Source of the DNA: Deltaproteobacteria bacterium | GTDB lineage: Bacteria; Desulfobacterota; Syntrophia; Syntrophales; UBA2210 | Length of the DNA: 64,000 nucleotides | Assembly: GCA_016933965.1 (NCBI GenBank) | Contig: JAFGTS010000022.1 | Coordinates: forward strand, 1-64,000 | Direction of reading: 5' to 3' | The notes under the pieces: generated by a model | Told to the model about the DNA's origin: nothing | The model's database searches: none | The model's input: only the letters and a program-made list of their open reading frames with translations | Program-made: the position numbers and the translations under genes | Shown: positions 55,559 to 64,000 of the stretch, piece by piece | How positions within the stretch are numbered: position 1 is the first letter of the stretch | Layout of the letters: each line of letters opens with the position of its first letter

Positions 55559-56140
55559 ATGCTGAGACGACTGTACGACTGGGTCCTTCACTGGGCTGAG
55601 ACACCCTATGGTTCATGGGCACTTTTTCTTTTCGCTTTTGCCGAATCAAGTTTTTTCCCCGTGCCTCCCGACGTCCTTCTCATCGCCCTTGCCATTTCAA
55701 TTCCGGCCAGGGCCTTCAGATACGCTCTCATATGCACGACCGGTTCGGTCATGGGCGGCATGGCCGGGTACATGATCGGAATGTACTTCATGGACCTGGT
55801 CGGGTTGCGGATACTGCATTTTTATGATCTCATGGACACCTACGCGACCGTGGGCGATTTCTACAAGCGATACGACGCACTTGCCGTGGCCGTGGCGGGA
55901 TTTACTCCGATACCCTATAAGGTCTTTACTCTTTCCGCAGGCGCCTTCGGTATAAATTTCCCCGTTTTCGTTCTCGCGTCCACGCTTTCCAGGGCGGCAC
56001 GTTTCTTCCTGGTCGGCTGGCTCATATATGCGTTCGGAACAGGCATACGATCATTCATTGACAGATATTTCAACGCACTGGCCATTCTCTTCACCGTTCT
56101 TCTTGTCGGCGGATTTTTCATCATCAAATGGCTGCTGTAG
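55559..56140 (+). CDS. YqaA/DedA-family membrane protein
   Basis: 193 residues, four to five helices. FAFAESSFFPVPPDVLLIAL and FTPIPYKVFTLSAGAFGINF match the YqaA branch of DedA (SNARE-associated) proteins, with the conserved Glu and the PIPYK re-entrant element. DedA relatives are lipid scramblases or transporters in the inner membrane. The next gene's first possible start lies inside this one. Confidence 0.88.
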   Translation: MLRRLYDWVLHWAETPYGSWALFLFAFAESSFFPVPPDVLLIALAISIPARAFRYALICTTGSVMGGMAGYMIGMYFMDLVGLRILHFYDLMDTYATVGDFYKRYDALAVAVAGFTPIPYKVFTLSAGAFGINFPVFVLASTLSRAARFFLVGWLIYAFGTGIRSFIDRYFNALAILFTVLLVGGFFIIKWLL

Positions 56141-56145
56141 GGAAA

Positions 56146-56919
56146 ATGACATATTCAAAACACATATTCATCCTGGCGGTCGCCTTACTGATCCTGTTCG
56201 CTGCGTCCTGTTCGGTCCGCCCCCGGGGCGTGTATCACACGGTGCAGCCCGAGGAAACGCTCTGGCGCATCGCCCAGGCCTATAATTGCGATGTCGACGA
56301 GCTCGCGCGGGCAAACAACCTGAAAGACAAGAACCGCATCGAGGCGGGCCAGGTTATCTTTGTTCCCGGAGCCGACACGGTCCGCGTGACCACCCGGGGC
56401 ACTTCCGTAAAAGAACCTTCCCCGGGGACCTCGCCCGGTAAAAGCACCGTAACAACAACGCCGAAAGCGACAACGCCGCCGAAGGAGGAACCGAAAGCAG
56501 CCGCCGCGATCCAACCGCCGCCGGCGACGAAAAAATACACCCGCGCACGCTTTATCTGGCCGGTTAACGGTGACGTGGTCTCCACCTTCGGTCCCCAACA
56601 GAACGGTATGCGCCATACGGGTATAAAGATCGAGGCGTCAGAGAAAACTCCCGTGAGGGCATCGGCGGGAGGGATCATCATACACTCGGGACCGATCAAG
56701 TATTTCGGGGAAACCGTGATCATCAAGCATGACAACAATTACACGACGGTCTACGCCAATCTTTTCGACAGGAAGGTGCAGGTCGGAGATGCCGTCACCC
56801 AGGGCGCCCTGATAGCGCTTCTGGGGCGGGACGAAAAAACGGGCAAGGAATGCCTGCATTTTGAGATACGATATAAGAACGTCGCGAAAAACCCGCTTTC
56901 CTATCTCCCAAAACGATGA
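56146..56919 (+). CDS. NlpD-like lipoprotein with LysM and degenerate M23 domain
   Basis: 257 residues. Lipobox LFAASC (Cys about residue 22), LysM domain (YHTVQPEETLWRIAQAY to QVIFVPGA), a Pro/Thr/Lys-rich linker, then a LytM domain. The zinc ligands are changed: HTGIK instead of HxGID (K161) and CLHF instead of HLH (C236), so catalysis is unlikely. This matches NlpD/EnvC-type activators of cell-wall amidases. ATG at 56146 is preferred because AGGGAAA precedes it; an upstream ATG (56128) lies within the YqaA-like gene. Confidence 0.88.
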   Translation: MTYSKHIFILAVALLILFAASCSVRPRGVYHTVQPEETLWRIAQAYNCDVDELARANNLKDKNRIEAGQVIFVPGADTVRVTTRGTSVKEPSPGTSPGKSTVTTTPKATTPPKEEPKAAAAIQPPPATKKYTRARFIWPVNGDVVSTFGPQQNGMRHTGIKIEASEKTPVRASAGGIIIHSGPIKYFGETVIIKHDNNYTTVYANLFDRKVQVGDAVTQGALIALLGRDEKTGKECLHFEIRYKNVAKNPLSYLPKR

Positions 56920-56961
56920 GAAACGGCGGGACGCGGCCGAGAACTGACGAGAGGAGTCATT

Positions 56962-57630
56962 ATGAAGCTGACGGATGAACTGTATGTCTATGAATGGACC
57001 AATCCCTTTGAAAACAACTGCAACAGTTTTTACATCGGTGGGAACGTGGGTGCCCTGATAGATCCTGGCCTCCGCTCTTATGTCCCGGACCTGCTGAAAC
57101 GCATGAAGAACGACGGCATCAATGAAGATGATATCCGTTATGTGATAAACACGCATTCCCACCCCGATCATTTCGATGGGGCGGCGTATTTCAACGGCAG
57201 GGACTCCGTCTCTATCGGCCTGAACGATGAGGAGCTCGCATTCTACCGGGAGATCGGGTCATCCATGTACCGGCTCTTCGGCCTGGAGGCGCCCGAGATC
57301 GACATCGACATGGTCCTTCGCGAGGGCGACATCGAAATGGGAGGGGAATCGTTCCGGATACTTCACGTCCCCGGGCACTCCCCCGGCTCCATCGCCCTTT
57401 ACTGGCCTTCGCGCAAAGCCCTGTTCCCGGGAGACGTGATCTTCGCCCAGAACGTGGGCAGAACGGACTTCCCCGGTGGAAGCGGACAGCAACTCAAAGA
57501 GAGCATCCGGACGCTTTCCCGGCTCGACGTGGAATACCTGCTGCCGGGACATATCAATATCGTGACGGGAGCTGAATCGGTGAAAGGGAACTTCCGGTTC
57601 GTCATCGATCGGATATTCCCCTATATATGA
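56962..57630 (+). CDS. metallo-beta-lactamase-fold hydrolase
   Basis: 222 residues. VINTHSHPDHFDGAA is the HxHxDH zinc motif, HVPGHSPGSIALY and LFPGDVIFAQNVG (Asp bridging metals) and LLPGHINIV complete the MBL fold, in the glyoxalase-II-like or ComEC-like group. Substrate unknown. About 42 nt after the NlpD-like gene, same strand. Confidence 0.88.
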   Translation: MKLTDELYVYEWTNPFENNCNSFYIGGNVGALIDPGLRSYVPDLLKRMKNDGINEDDIRYVINTHSHPDHFDGAAYFNGRDSVSIGLNDEELAFYREIGSSMYRLFGLEAPEIDIDMVLREGDIEMGGESFRILHVPGHSPGSIALYWPSRKALFPGDVIFAQNVGRTDFPGGSGQQLKESIRTLSRLDVEYLLPGHINIVTGAESVKGNFRFVIDRIFPYI

Positions 57631-57680
57631 ACCAGTCCCCGTGTAATGATGGATCGCCTGTAATCCAGGGCTTTTCGCAC

Positions 57681-58664
57681 TCAGGCACTCAGCACATAGG
57701 CAAATATCAACGGCACCACGATGGTGGCATCCGATTCGATGATGTACCGCGGGGTGTCAATACCGAGCTTTTCCCAGGTTATCTTTTCGTTGGGAACCGC
57801 ACCGGAATATGAACCGTAACTGGTCGTTGAATCACTGACCTGGCAGAAGTATCCCCAGAGCGGCGTGTCGCGCAGTTCCATATCCTGCCGAAGCATGGGA
57901 ACCACACAGATGGGAAAATCCCCGGCGATGCCGCCGCCAATCTGAAAAAATCCGATGGTCCCTTTTTCGCTTGTTTTCTGGTACCAGTCCGCCAGGCACA
58001 GCATATATTCAATTCCTGTTCTGACCGTGTGAACGTTCTTTATCGTTCCCTTGAGACAGTGCGATGCGAATATGTTTCCCAGCGTCGAGTCCTCCCAGCC
58101 GGGCACGAAGATGGGAAGGTCCTTTTCACAGGCCGCCACCATCCAGCTGTCCTTCGGGTCGATCTGATAGTAACTGGTGAGTTTTTCTTCCTTGATCAAC
58201 TGGTAGAAAAATTCATGGGGGAAATACCGCGCGCCTTCGCGGTCGGCCCTGATCCATTCCTCGAGCATCGCCCCTTCTATCCGCCTGATCGCTTCCTCCT
58301 CAGGAATACAGGTGTCTGTCACCCGGTTCAGATGGCGCTTCAGAAGCCCCTGCTCTTCATCCGGGCTCAGGTTCCGGTATGCCGGAATGCGCACATAGTG
58401 TTCGTGGGCGACAAGATTAAATACGTCCTCCTCCAGGTTCGCACCGGTGCAACTGATGGCGTGTACCTTCCCGCGGCGGATCATTTCAGCCAGGGAAAGC
58501 CCGATCTCCGCGGTACTCATGGCCCCGGCCATGACGAGCAGCATCTTTCCGCCCGCTTCCAGTGATTTCCTGTATCCTTCCGCCGCGTCAACGAGGGCCG
58601 CGGCGTTAAAATGCCTGAAATGATGCTTTATAAATTCTGCGATTCCTGCCGTTTTCATGGTCAT
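57681..58664 (-). CDS. deoxyhypusine-synthase-like protein
   Basis: 327 residues. SCTGANLEEDVF is the NAD-binding segment of deoxyhypusine synthase, and SGAVPNEKITWEKLG aligns with the catalytic Lys loop (K299 in TWEKL). QIGGGIAGDF and PRYIIESDATIVVPLI are also family elements. Bacteria have no eIF5A; known bacterial relatives include homospermidine synthases, so it probably transfers an aminobutyl group from spermidine to an amine or an unknown protein. It stands alone, 159 bp from the next cluster. Confidence 0.88.
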   Translation of the reverse strand: MTMKTAGIAEFIKHHFRHFNAAALVDAAEGYRKSLEAGGKMLLVMAGAMSTAEIGLSLAEMIRRGKVHAISCTGANLEEDVFNLVAHEHYVRIPAYRNLSPDEEQGLLKRHLNRVTDTCIPEEEAIRRIEGAMLEEWIRADREGARYFPHEFFYQLIKEEKLTSYYQIDPKDSWMVAACEKDLPIFVPGWEDSTLGNIFASHCLKGTIKNVHTVRTGIEYMLCLADWYQKTSEKGTIGFFQIGGGIAGDFPICVVPMLRQDMELRDTPLWGYFCQVSDSTTSYGSYSGAVPNEKITWEKLGIDTPRYIIESDATIVVPLIFAYVLSA

Positions 58665-58823
58665 ACTTCTCGCTCGGATGAGGATTTTTCTCCTTTTTTT
58701 GGGGGGCTACGTTACCACAGGTGACGGGGAATGACCATTCTTTTCCATCATGGGAGAACGATCTGCAAAGGACACACAAAAACGGTTCGGGGTCCGCCGG
58801 AAACCGATGCGGCCGACGTGCCG

Positions 58824-59705
58824 TCAATTTCGGACCCAGGTCGCGCAATATTCGGCCCGGGGTGGAACGGTGTCAACAGCGGCGGGCCCCTTCTCCCATT
58901 GTCCGTCGATCCCTGCCTCACGCATAGCCAGATCGAAATGGCACATGGCTATCCCCATGTCTATCCGCTGGAGGTCCGCGGCCGGGAATAACTTCCTGTA
59001 TCCCGGCGTGCGTCTGAGGAAGAAGTATACCCTGTCGTCCGCAACGACAACGCGCCAGGGCTGCTTGTTCACCGCCGACGGCGCGAGCCTGACCATCTCG
59101 AGAGGTCGACCGTAGACGCCGGCCCGGTCTGCATCGATAGGAGTTCGAAAATCCTTTGAAAAAAACAGTTCCTTCCACTCCTTCCGTTTCGCCGAGCCGA
59201 CGCTCGCGCGCATGAACCTGTCGCGAAACGTCGGGGTCTCCTGTGGATATCCGACGGGACAGACGGCGGGCAGGATCTCATTTTTGGTCAGTCCGATCAG
59301 GTCCGCATAGGAAGAACGGCTGAAGGTCCCGCCTACCCAGCATGTAGCGAGGCGCAGACCCGTCGCGAAGAGAATGATCTTCTCAAACTGGTAGCCGAAA
59401 TCCTCCATGTTCGCCCCGTCCTTGTTCACCGCTCCGACGATGAAATGGGTCGCCCCTCTGATCACACCGTAGGTTCCGGGAACAGTTTTCAGACCCTCCA
59501 CGCCGCTCTCGACGAGATAAAATCTCGTCCGCGAGCCGAATGGGGGGTCCGCCTGAGACGCCATGAACGAATCGAGAAGTTCCTTTTCATTCATCCCCAG
59601 CGGCCGACCGCTGAAACTCCTGCACGACTTCCGCAGCTCCATCAGCTCCGTGAACGAGAGCCCCGTTCTGTGATTCACCGTCATGTGCCTGTCTCCATCG
59701 GACAT
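58824..59705 (-). CDS. nitroreductase-family protein
   Basis: 293 residues. FTELMELRKSCRSFSGRPL is the FMN-binding nitroreductase start, and the second half repeats an MVRLAPSAVNKQPWRVVV element, giving the TM1586-like double arrangement. LATCWVGGTFSR is the flavin region. Probably an FMN oxidoreductase; substrate unknown. ATG 59705 has GGGAGGA upstream and overlaps the epimerase stop by 3 nt (TGATG). Confidence 0.82.
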   Translation of the reverse strand: MSDGDRHMTVNHRTGLSFTELMELRKSCRSFSGRPLGMNEKELLDSFMASQADPPFGSRTRFYLVESGVEGLKTVPGTYGVIRGATHFIVGAVNKDGANMEDFGYQFEKIILFATGLRLATCWVGGTFSRSSYADLIGLTKNEILPAVCPVGYPQETPTFRDRFMRASVGSAKRKEWKELFFSKDFRTPIDADRAGVYGRPLEMVRLAPSAVNKQPWRVVVADDRVYFFLRRTPGYRKLFPAADLQRIDMGIAMCHFDLAMREAGIDGQWEKGPAAVDTVPPRAEYCATWVRN

Positions 59706-60676
59706 CACATTTCCTCCCGTACCCACCGTCCGATCGTTGTCATGGCCTCGTCATAGGATACCATCGTCCGCCATCCCAGTTCATCCGCCGCCCGCGCCGT
59801 CCTCACGTCATTGTCTCTTCCCATGACGCCCGCGGCGAGTCGGGTGACAGGAGGTCTGATATTGAGAGGTGACAGGAGCATTTCCAGCAGATACCCCAGA
59901 GACCAGGCCAGGGGAAAGGGAACGCTTCCCAGGGGCTTTTTACCGATCATCGCTCCGAGGTCTTCAACATAACGTTTCCAGGTAACGTCCCAGTCATCCC
60001 TGAAAAAATAGGTCCTCCCGTCCGCGGCATCCATGGTACCCGAGCGGTACAGACCATCGATGAGGTTGTCCACATAGAGCAGGCTGGCACTGTGCCTCCC
60101 GCCGTCGATCAACGGAACGATCCCGGTCCGGTAGCGTTCTATGATATCGCGGACCCAGACACTACCCGGGCCGATGACATTGGCCGGCCTTACAATGGTG
60201 CAGGACAGGCCCCGTGTTTCCCGGTATGAACCCACCAGCCGTTCGGCATCGAGCTTTGCATCGTTGTATGGCACTCCCGACTTACGCGGCTCATCATCTT
60301 CGTCGAAGCCCTTGAGGTGACGCCCGAGGCCGCAGGCCGCCATTGAACTCACATAGACGAACCGGGAAACATCCCCGGCGCATTCCTCGAGGAGGGAGCG
60401 GGTACCGCCGAGTATCGCATCGTAGAAGAGGTGCCGCCGCCCCCAATCGGTAACCCTGGCGGCAAGATGGAACACGATATCGACACCCTTGCCGATACCG
60501 TGCAGGCTCTCAGGCACGGTGAGATCACCGTAGCGGAATTCCGTCACATCGCCGGCGATATGGTCGACCCCTTCACCGGGGAGCACAAGGGCGGTGACGG
60601 CGCAATCCTTTTCGGACAGCTTCCTGCAGAGCCGTGAGCCGATAAATCCCGTGGCGCCTGTTACGAGTACCTTCAT
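59705..60676 (-). CDS. NAD-dependent epimerase/dehydratase family protein
   Basis: 323 residues of the extended short-chain dehydrogenase fold: VTGATGFIGSRLCRKL (NAD site), FHLAARVTDWG and YNDAKLDAERLV with the YxxxK catalytic pair. Resembles 3-beta-hydroxysteroid-type dehydrogenases and dTDP-sugar modifying enzymes. Part of a tight operon; substrate unknown. Confidence 0.85.
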   Translation of the reverse strand: MKVLVTGATGFIGSRLCRKLSEKDCAVTALVLPGEGVDHIAGDVTEFRYGDLTVPESLHGIGKGVDIVFHLAARVTDWGRRHLFYDAILGGTRSLLEECAGDVSRFVYVSSMAACGLGRHLKGFDEDDEPRKSGVPYNDAKLDAERLVGSYRETRGLSCTIVRPANVIGPGSVWVRDIIERYRTGIVPLIDGGRHSASLLYVDNLIDGLYRSGTMDAADGRTYFFRDDWDVTWKRYVEDLGAMIGKKPLGSVPFPLAWSLGYLLEMLLSPLNIRPPVTRLAAGVMGRDNDVRTARAADELGWRTMVSYDEAMTTIGRWVREEM

Positions 60677-60680
60677 ACCA

Positions 60681-61898
60681 TCACTGATGGGAGACCATTG
60701 TCTTGATCGCCCCGTATTTTCCCTTGTTCAGGTTTGTCTCTATCATTTCCCGGAAACGGTCAAGGGAGAATTTGTGTGTCATCATGTCCTTCACGACGGT
60801 CTTCCCGCCGGTGATAAAATCGATGGCCGCCTGGAATACATGCTTCCGTTCGCCGAAGGCATCGGTGAACCCGTAGCTGTAAACACCTCTGATCGTTTGC
60901 AGTTTCAACCAGAGAGGTGTCAGGTCGAGTTTTACGTCGTGCCCTATGCCGACGACGCTCAGGACCCCGTCGACGGCCAGGGCCCTCAACGAGGTGTTTA
61001 TCGTCGCCGTGTTCCCCACGACATCGAAGATACGGTTGAACCCTCCCATGAGTATTTCCGTCCCGATCATGGGTTTGTAACGCCGGGCACCGGTAACGGT
61101 CACGGCCTGGGAAAAAACATCACCATCGGTGAAGACACGATCGGCACCGGACCTCTTGATCGCTTCGGCGTGGAAGGGAGAGGTCTCCGACACCGAGATA
61201 CGGCAGTCGATATCGAGTGCGCGAATGGCTTTCACCACCATGGTCCCGATCACCCCGCCGCCGATGACGAGCACTTCGTCACCCGGCTCCGGCCGGTTAT
61301 CGGCAACGGCCTGCAGGGCGACGGCGTAGGGCTCTACCAGGGCCCCTTCCTCAAGGCTCATCCCATCAGGGAGCTTGTAGACCTGGCTGTAGTGAGCCAC
61401 CTGGTACTGTCCAAAGCCGCCACCCGTGTCCCGGCATATGCCGTTGAACATTCCCGGCGCGATGATCCCCTCGGCCATATTCTCGCAGTTGCCGGTACGT
61501 CCCGTCCGGCAGGCCCGGCATACCGGGTCTATACCCCGCGGTCCACAGTCCAGGTGGGGCGCTATGGTGACCATATCACCGACGCGGACGTTCGTGACGG
61601 CACTTCCCGTCTCAACCACCTCCCCCGACACCTCATGCCCCATGGTACAGGGAAAGGAGGTGAAGGGGCTTGCCGTCGGCGAATCCCTGAGCAGAATGAG
61701 GTTCAGGTCGCTGGCGCAGAACCCGCACAGATAATTTTTGATCTTCACCCACTCGGGCGACGGAAGGGACGGTTCGGGAACATCCACCAGTCGCGCCGTC
61801 GCCAGCGGCCCCTCATAATACAGTTTCTTGCTCACCAGTCCAAGTACCTTCAGCGCCGCGAATTGCGGAACTGTTACGGAAAACTGGAGTGCTTTCAT
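60681..61898 (-). CDS. zinc-binding alcohol dehydrogenase (MDR)
   Basis: 405 residues. Catalytic zinc ligands C58-like (CGFCASDL) and GHEVSGEV, a structural zinc lobe with DPVCRACRTGRTGNCENM, and the Rossmann motif VIGGGVIGTMVV. Medium-chain dehydrogenase using NAD(P); substrate unknown. Begins 4 nt after the ThDP enzyme stop and ends 4 nt before the epimerase gene. Confidence 0.87.
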   Translation of the reverse strand: MKALQFSVTVPQFAALKVLGLVSKKLYYEGPLATARLVDVPEPSLPSPEWVKIKNYLCGFCASDLNLILLRDSPTASPFTSFPCTMGHEVSGEVVETGSAVTNVRVGDMVTIAPHLDCGPRGIDPVCRACRTGRTGNCENMAEGIIAPGMFNGICRDTGGGFGQYQVAHYSQVYKLPDGMSLEEGALVEPYAVALQAVADNRPEPGDEVLVIGGGVIGTMVVKAIRALDIDCRISVSETSPFHAEAIKRSGADRVFTDGDVFSQAVTVTGARRYKPMIGTEILMGGFNRIFDVVGNTATINTSLRALAVDGVLSVVGIGHDVKLDLTPLWLKLQTIRGVYSYGFTDAFGERKHVFQAAIDFITGGKTVVKDMMTHKFSLDRFREMIETNLNKGKYGAIKTMVSHQ

Positions 61899-61902
61899 GA
61901 TA

Positions 61903-63570
61903 TTACTCCATCTTCAGACCGTCCACCAGCATAAGTGTGGCCGGACTTGTTACGGTCGGGTCCGTCAAAACGTTGACACATACAGGCTTGCGTGATCTCA
62001 GCGCCTTCCTGAGGGCCGGAACGATGTCCTTGTCCTTTTCAACCAGGATGCCGACACCACCCAGCGCTTCGACCACCTTCTCGTAATTCGCCGCCCGTAA
62101 TCCGGAGCCGTAACAGCGTTTCGGACCATAGCCCAGTTCCTGCCCGTGCTTGATCATTCCCCATGCGCAGTCGTTACAGATAACACAGATAAAGGGTATC
62201 TTGTGCCTGATGGCCGTATCGAATTCCATGGCATTGAAACCGAAGGAACCATCTCCCGTAATTACGACGACCGTTTTGTCCGGGCGCGCGACCTTTGCCC
62301 CGATGGCAAAGGGTATGCCCGTGCCCAGGCACCCGAAGAGACCGCCCGAACCGGGAAGTACGGAACCTTTTTCCGTCGCCGTCAATCCCACAAGACCGAA
62401 ATAGGACGTGTCACCGCCGTCGACCACGTAGATGGCATCATTGCCGATGGTGGCACGGACCTTCTCCACGAGCCTGGCCGGATGTATCGGGTGGGAAGGC
62501 TTTTTCCGCGCCGCCAGTTCCTCGGCTATGAGCGGGGCATACCCTTCCTTGAGCTGCTTCAGCCATTTCTTCCGGTCGGTCTTTTTCACGGCTGCGTTCA
62601 GTTCTTTCAGCGTGAGCCCGATATCTCCCACCAGTCCCACGTCGGACGCCCTGTTCCTGTCTATTTCGCTGGCTTCCACGTCTACTCTGACCACTTTTGC
62701 CTGGGGAAAGACCTCGCCGTACATCTGGATCCAGTTGAGACGGATCCCGGCGGTGATGATCAGGTCGGCCATGGAAAATGCCGCCAGGATCCCCGAAAGG
62801 CCGCCGTCCCAGATGGAGCTGGGATGATCGTCGGGCAGGACCCCCCTGCCGGCGTTCATCACGATGAAAGGAACACCTGTCTTTTCGATGAATTTTTTGA
62901 ATTCCCCGTCACAGTCGCTCCAGCAGAGACCGTTGCCGCCGATCAGGAGCGGCCGCTCCGCCTTGTTGATGAGTTTCGCCGCCTGCCGTATTGACGCCGC
63001 GTCAGGACGGCACCGGTAGACCGTGCCTCCCTTCTTCTGGCGGGGCAGCTCAGATTCATTTACCTTGATGTTCAGGATGTCCGGGGGCAGTTCGAGAAAG
63101 ACGGGACCGGGCCTGCCCGCCACAGCGTTCCGAAATGCCGTTGCGAGGTATTCCGGGATACGCCTGACGTCGTAACATACGCCGTGCCATTTCACGAAAT
63201 CCTTGATCATGTCCGCCTGGCACATATCCTGCAGCGCCCCCTTGATCCAGTCCCTCACGGGTGCCGTCCCGCTTATGAAGACCATGGGAGCATTCTCAAG
63301 CCGGGCATTTACGATACCCGTGAGGGCGTTGGTAAATCCCGGGCCGGCCGTTACGAGGCATACGCCCGCTTTTCCCGTATACACGCTCCAGGCCTGTGCC
63401 ATCATCGCCGCCGCCTGTTCATGTCGGACATCAATGATCTTTACCTTGTATTCCAGGCATCCGTCGTAGATGTTGTCAATGTGGCCCCCTACGAGGGAAA
63501 AGATCGTGTCGATGCCTTCGACGTTCTTCAGATATTTGGCAACCAGGTGCCCACCAGTCAATTCAGCCAT
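61903..63570 (-). CDS. thiamine-diphosphate-dependent lyase/synthase family protein
   Basis: 555 residues with the acetolactate-synthase-type three-domain layout. DVRHEQAAAMMAQAW has the catalytic Glu, GDGSFGFNAMEFDTAIRHKIPF with NDCAWG is the ThDP/Mg site. The segment GFNAMEFDTAIRHK resembles 2-hydroxyacyl-CoA lyase and oxalyl-CoA decarboxylase, but acetolactate synthase or benzaldehyde-lyase-like activity cannot be excluded. ATG at 63570 has a strong AGGAGGTG; an earlier frame start (63648) lacks homology. First complete gene of the operon. Confidence 0.88.
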   Translation of the reverse strand: MAELTGGHLVAKYLKNVEGIDTIFSLVGGHIDNIYDGCLEYKVKIIDVRHEQAAAMMAQAWSVYTGKAGVCLVTAGPGFTNALTGIVNARLENAPMVFISGTAPVRDWIKGALQDMCQADMIKDFVKWHGVCYDVRRIPEYLATAFRNAVAGRPGPVFLELPPDILNIKVNESELPRQKKGGTVYRCRPDAASIRQAAKLINKAERPLLIGGNGLCWSDCDGEFKKFIEKTGVPFIVMNAGRGVLPDDHPSSIWDGGLSGILAAFSMADLIITAGIRLNWIQMYGEVFPQAKVVRVDVEASEIDRNRASDVGLVGDIGLTLKELNAAVKKTDRKKWLKQLKEGYAPLIAEELAARKKPSHPIHPARLVEKVRATIGNDAIYVVDGGDTSYFGLVGLTATEKGSVLPGSGGLFGCLGTGIPFAIGAKVARPDKTVVVITGDGSFGFNAMEFDTAIRHKIPFICVICNDCAWGMIKHGQELGYGPKRCYGSGLRAANYEKVVEALGGVGILVEKDKDIVPALRKALRSRKPVCVNVLTDPTVTSPATLMLVDGLKME

Positions 63571-63661
63571 GCCATCACCTCCTGTTGTATCATGATGTAC
63601 CCACTTACTCTTCAAAACACCGACATCGCGTGCCGGTCGCTTCACCATGAAATAATACCCC

Positions 63662-64000
63662 CTATTTCACCTCCCCTCTCCGCCGTTTCAGAAATTCTGA
63701 CGCCGATGGCGGAAGGAAGTCCGACCATCCACGCAGGGCAAGGCGGGCCGTACCGGCCACGCTCTTCCGTGATAACAGCCGCACCACGCCCTGATGCAGT
63801 ATCTTGTTCTGCCACCCTACAACGGTGAACATCCGGCCTTTTTTAAAAGCCTCATATCCCGTTCGTACTACATCATCCACACTATTACACGAGAGGGTAA
63901 AGGGGATCAGATCCCCGGGGAAGTGAGCGTCCTCGAGGAGCGCCGTATTGGTGAAACAGGGATTGAGTACGGATATGACAACGTTCGATCTCTTCGGAAG
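63662..64000 (-). CDS. short-chain dehydrogenase, C-terminal part (runs off edge)
   Basis: The frame is open to the right edge and ends at 63662. It reads NVVISVLNPCFTNTALLED, equivalent to the PGxxxT segment after the YxxxK site in classical SDRs, then a C-terminal helix region and a basic tail (LKRRRGEVK). The Rossmann and active-site parts lie outside the window. 91 nt upstream of the ThDP gene on the same strand, so it may belong to the same operon. Confidence 0.75.
   Translation of the reverse strand, partial: LPKRSNVVISVLNPCFTNTALLEDAHFPGDLIPFTLSCNSVDDVVRTGYEAFKKGRMFTVVGWQNKILHQGVVRLLSRKSVAGTARLALRGWSDFLPPSASEFLKRRRGEVK

Noticed and set aside
60594-61934. 446-residue plus-strand frame opposite the MDR gene
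   Set aside because: Antisense to a zinc dehydrogenase with complete motifs.

Overview
The window looks like ordinary chromosome of a Gram-negative, probably anaerobic bacterium related to the Desulfobacterota (old Deltaproteobacteria, Syntrophales-like). This is inferred from protein flavour and gene order: rpsB-tsf-pyrH-frr-uppS-cdsA-dxr-rseP, a large branched-chain amino acid ABC system, split biotin-dependent carboxylase subunits, a bacterial deoxyhypusine-synthase-like protein, and many short dispersed intergenic repeats. No database search was possible.

Layout. 1-280: the last codons of a tyrosine-recombinase integrase abut the 3' end of a tRNA-Leu(UAA), which suggests the edge of an integrated element lying to the left. 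558-3229: two overlapping MTA/SAH-type deaminases. 3242-8820: a minus-strand run of two alpha/beta hydrolases and small membrane, lipoprotein and hypothetical genes. 9059-13219: tRNA and RNA processing (mnmA, mtaB, rnc, an Elp3-like radical SAM enzyme). 13282-20787: a cold-shock gene, two cysteine-cluster proteins, a B12-type radical SAM protein, a YchF-like GTPase, a menaquinone methyltransferase, a DnaJ-like co-chaperone and an MFS transporter. 20890-23167: GTPases era and der. 23172-29326: livHMGF between two substrate-binding proteins. 29471-42247: a long minus-strand housekeeping block for ribosome biogenesis, phospholipid, isoprenoid, undecaprenol, CoA and aspartate-family synthesis. 42632-51062: argJ, secA, an M23 peptidase and split carboxylase subunits. 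51383-54375: a radical SAM protein and a GpmI-type phosphoglycerate mutase. 54535-57630: pcm, a YqaA-like membrane protein, an NlpD-like lipoprotein and an MBL hydrolase. 57681-64000: a deoxyhypusine-synthase-like gene and a tightly packed SDR / ThDP-enzyme / MDR / epimerase / nitroreductase cluster that runs off the right edge.

The most striking item is the phosphoglycerate mutase at 52783-54375. It carries nearly all the GpmI active-site motifs in circularly permuted order, with the second half of the family first and the usual N-terminus near residue 316, behind its own good ribosome binding site. Two substrate-loop motifs are also altered. Other points of interest are a composite intergenic repeat present as two inverted copies (about 42.4-42.6 kb and 51.1-51.4 kb), a 163-nt nested inverted repeat next to the permuted gene, the integrase-tRNA junction, and the unassigned redox/ThDP operon at the right end. 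There is no CRISPR array, no rRNA and no complete mobile element.
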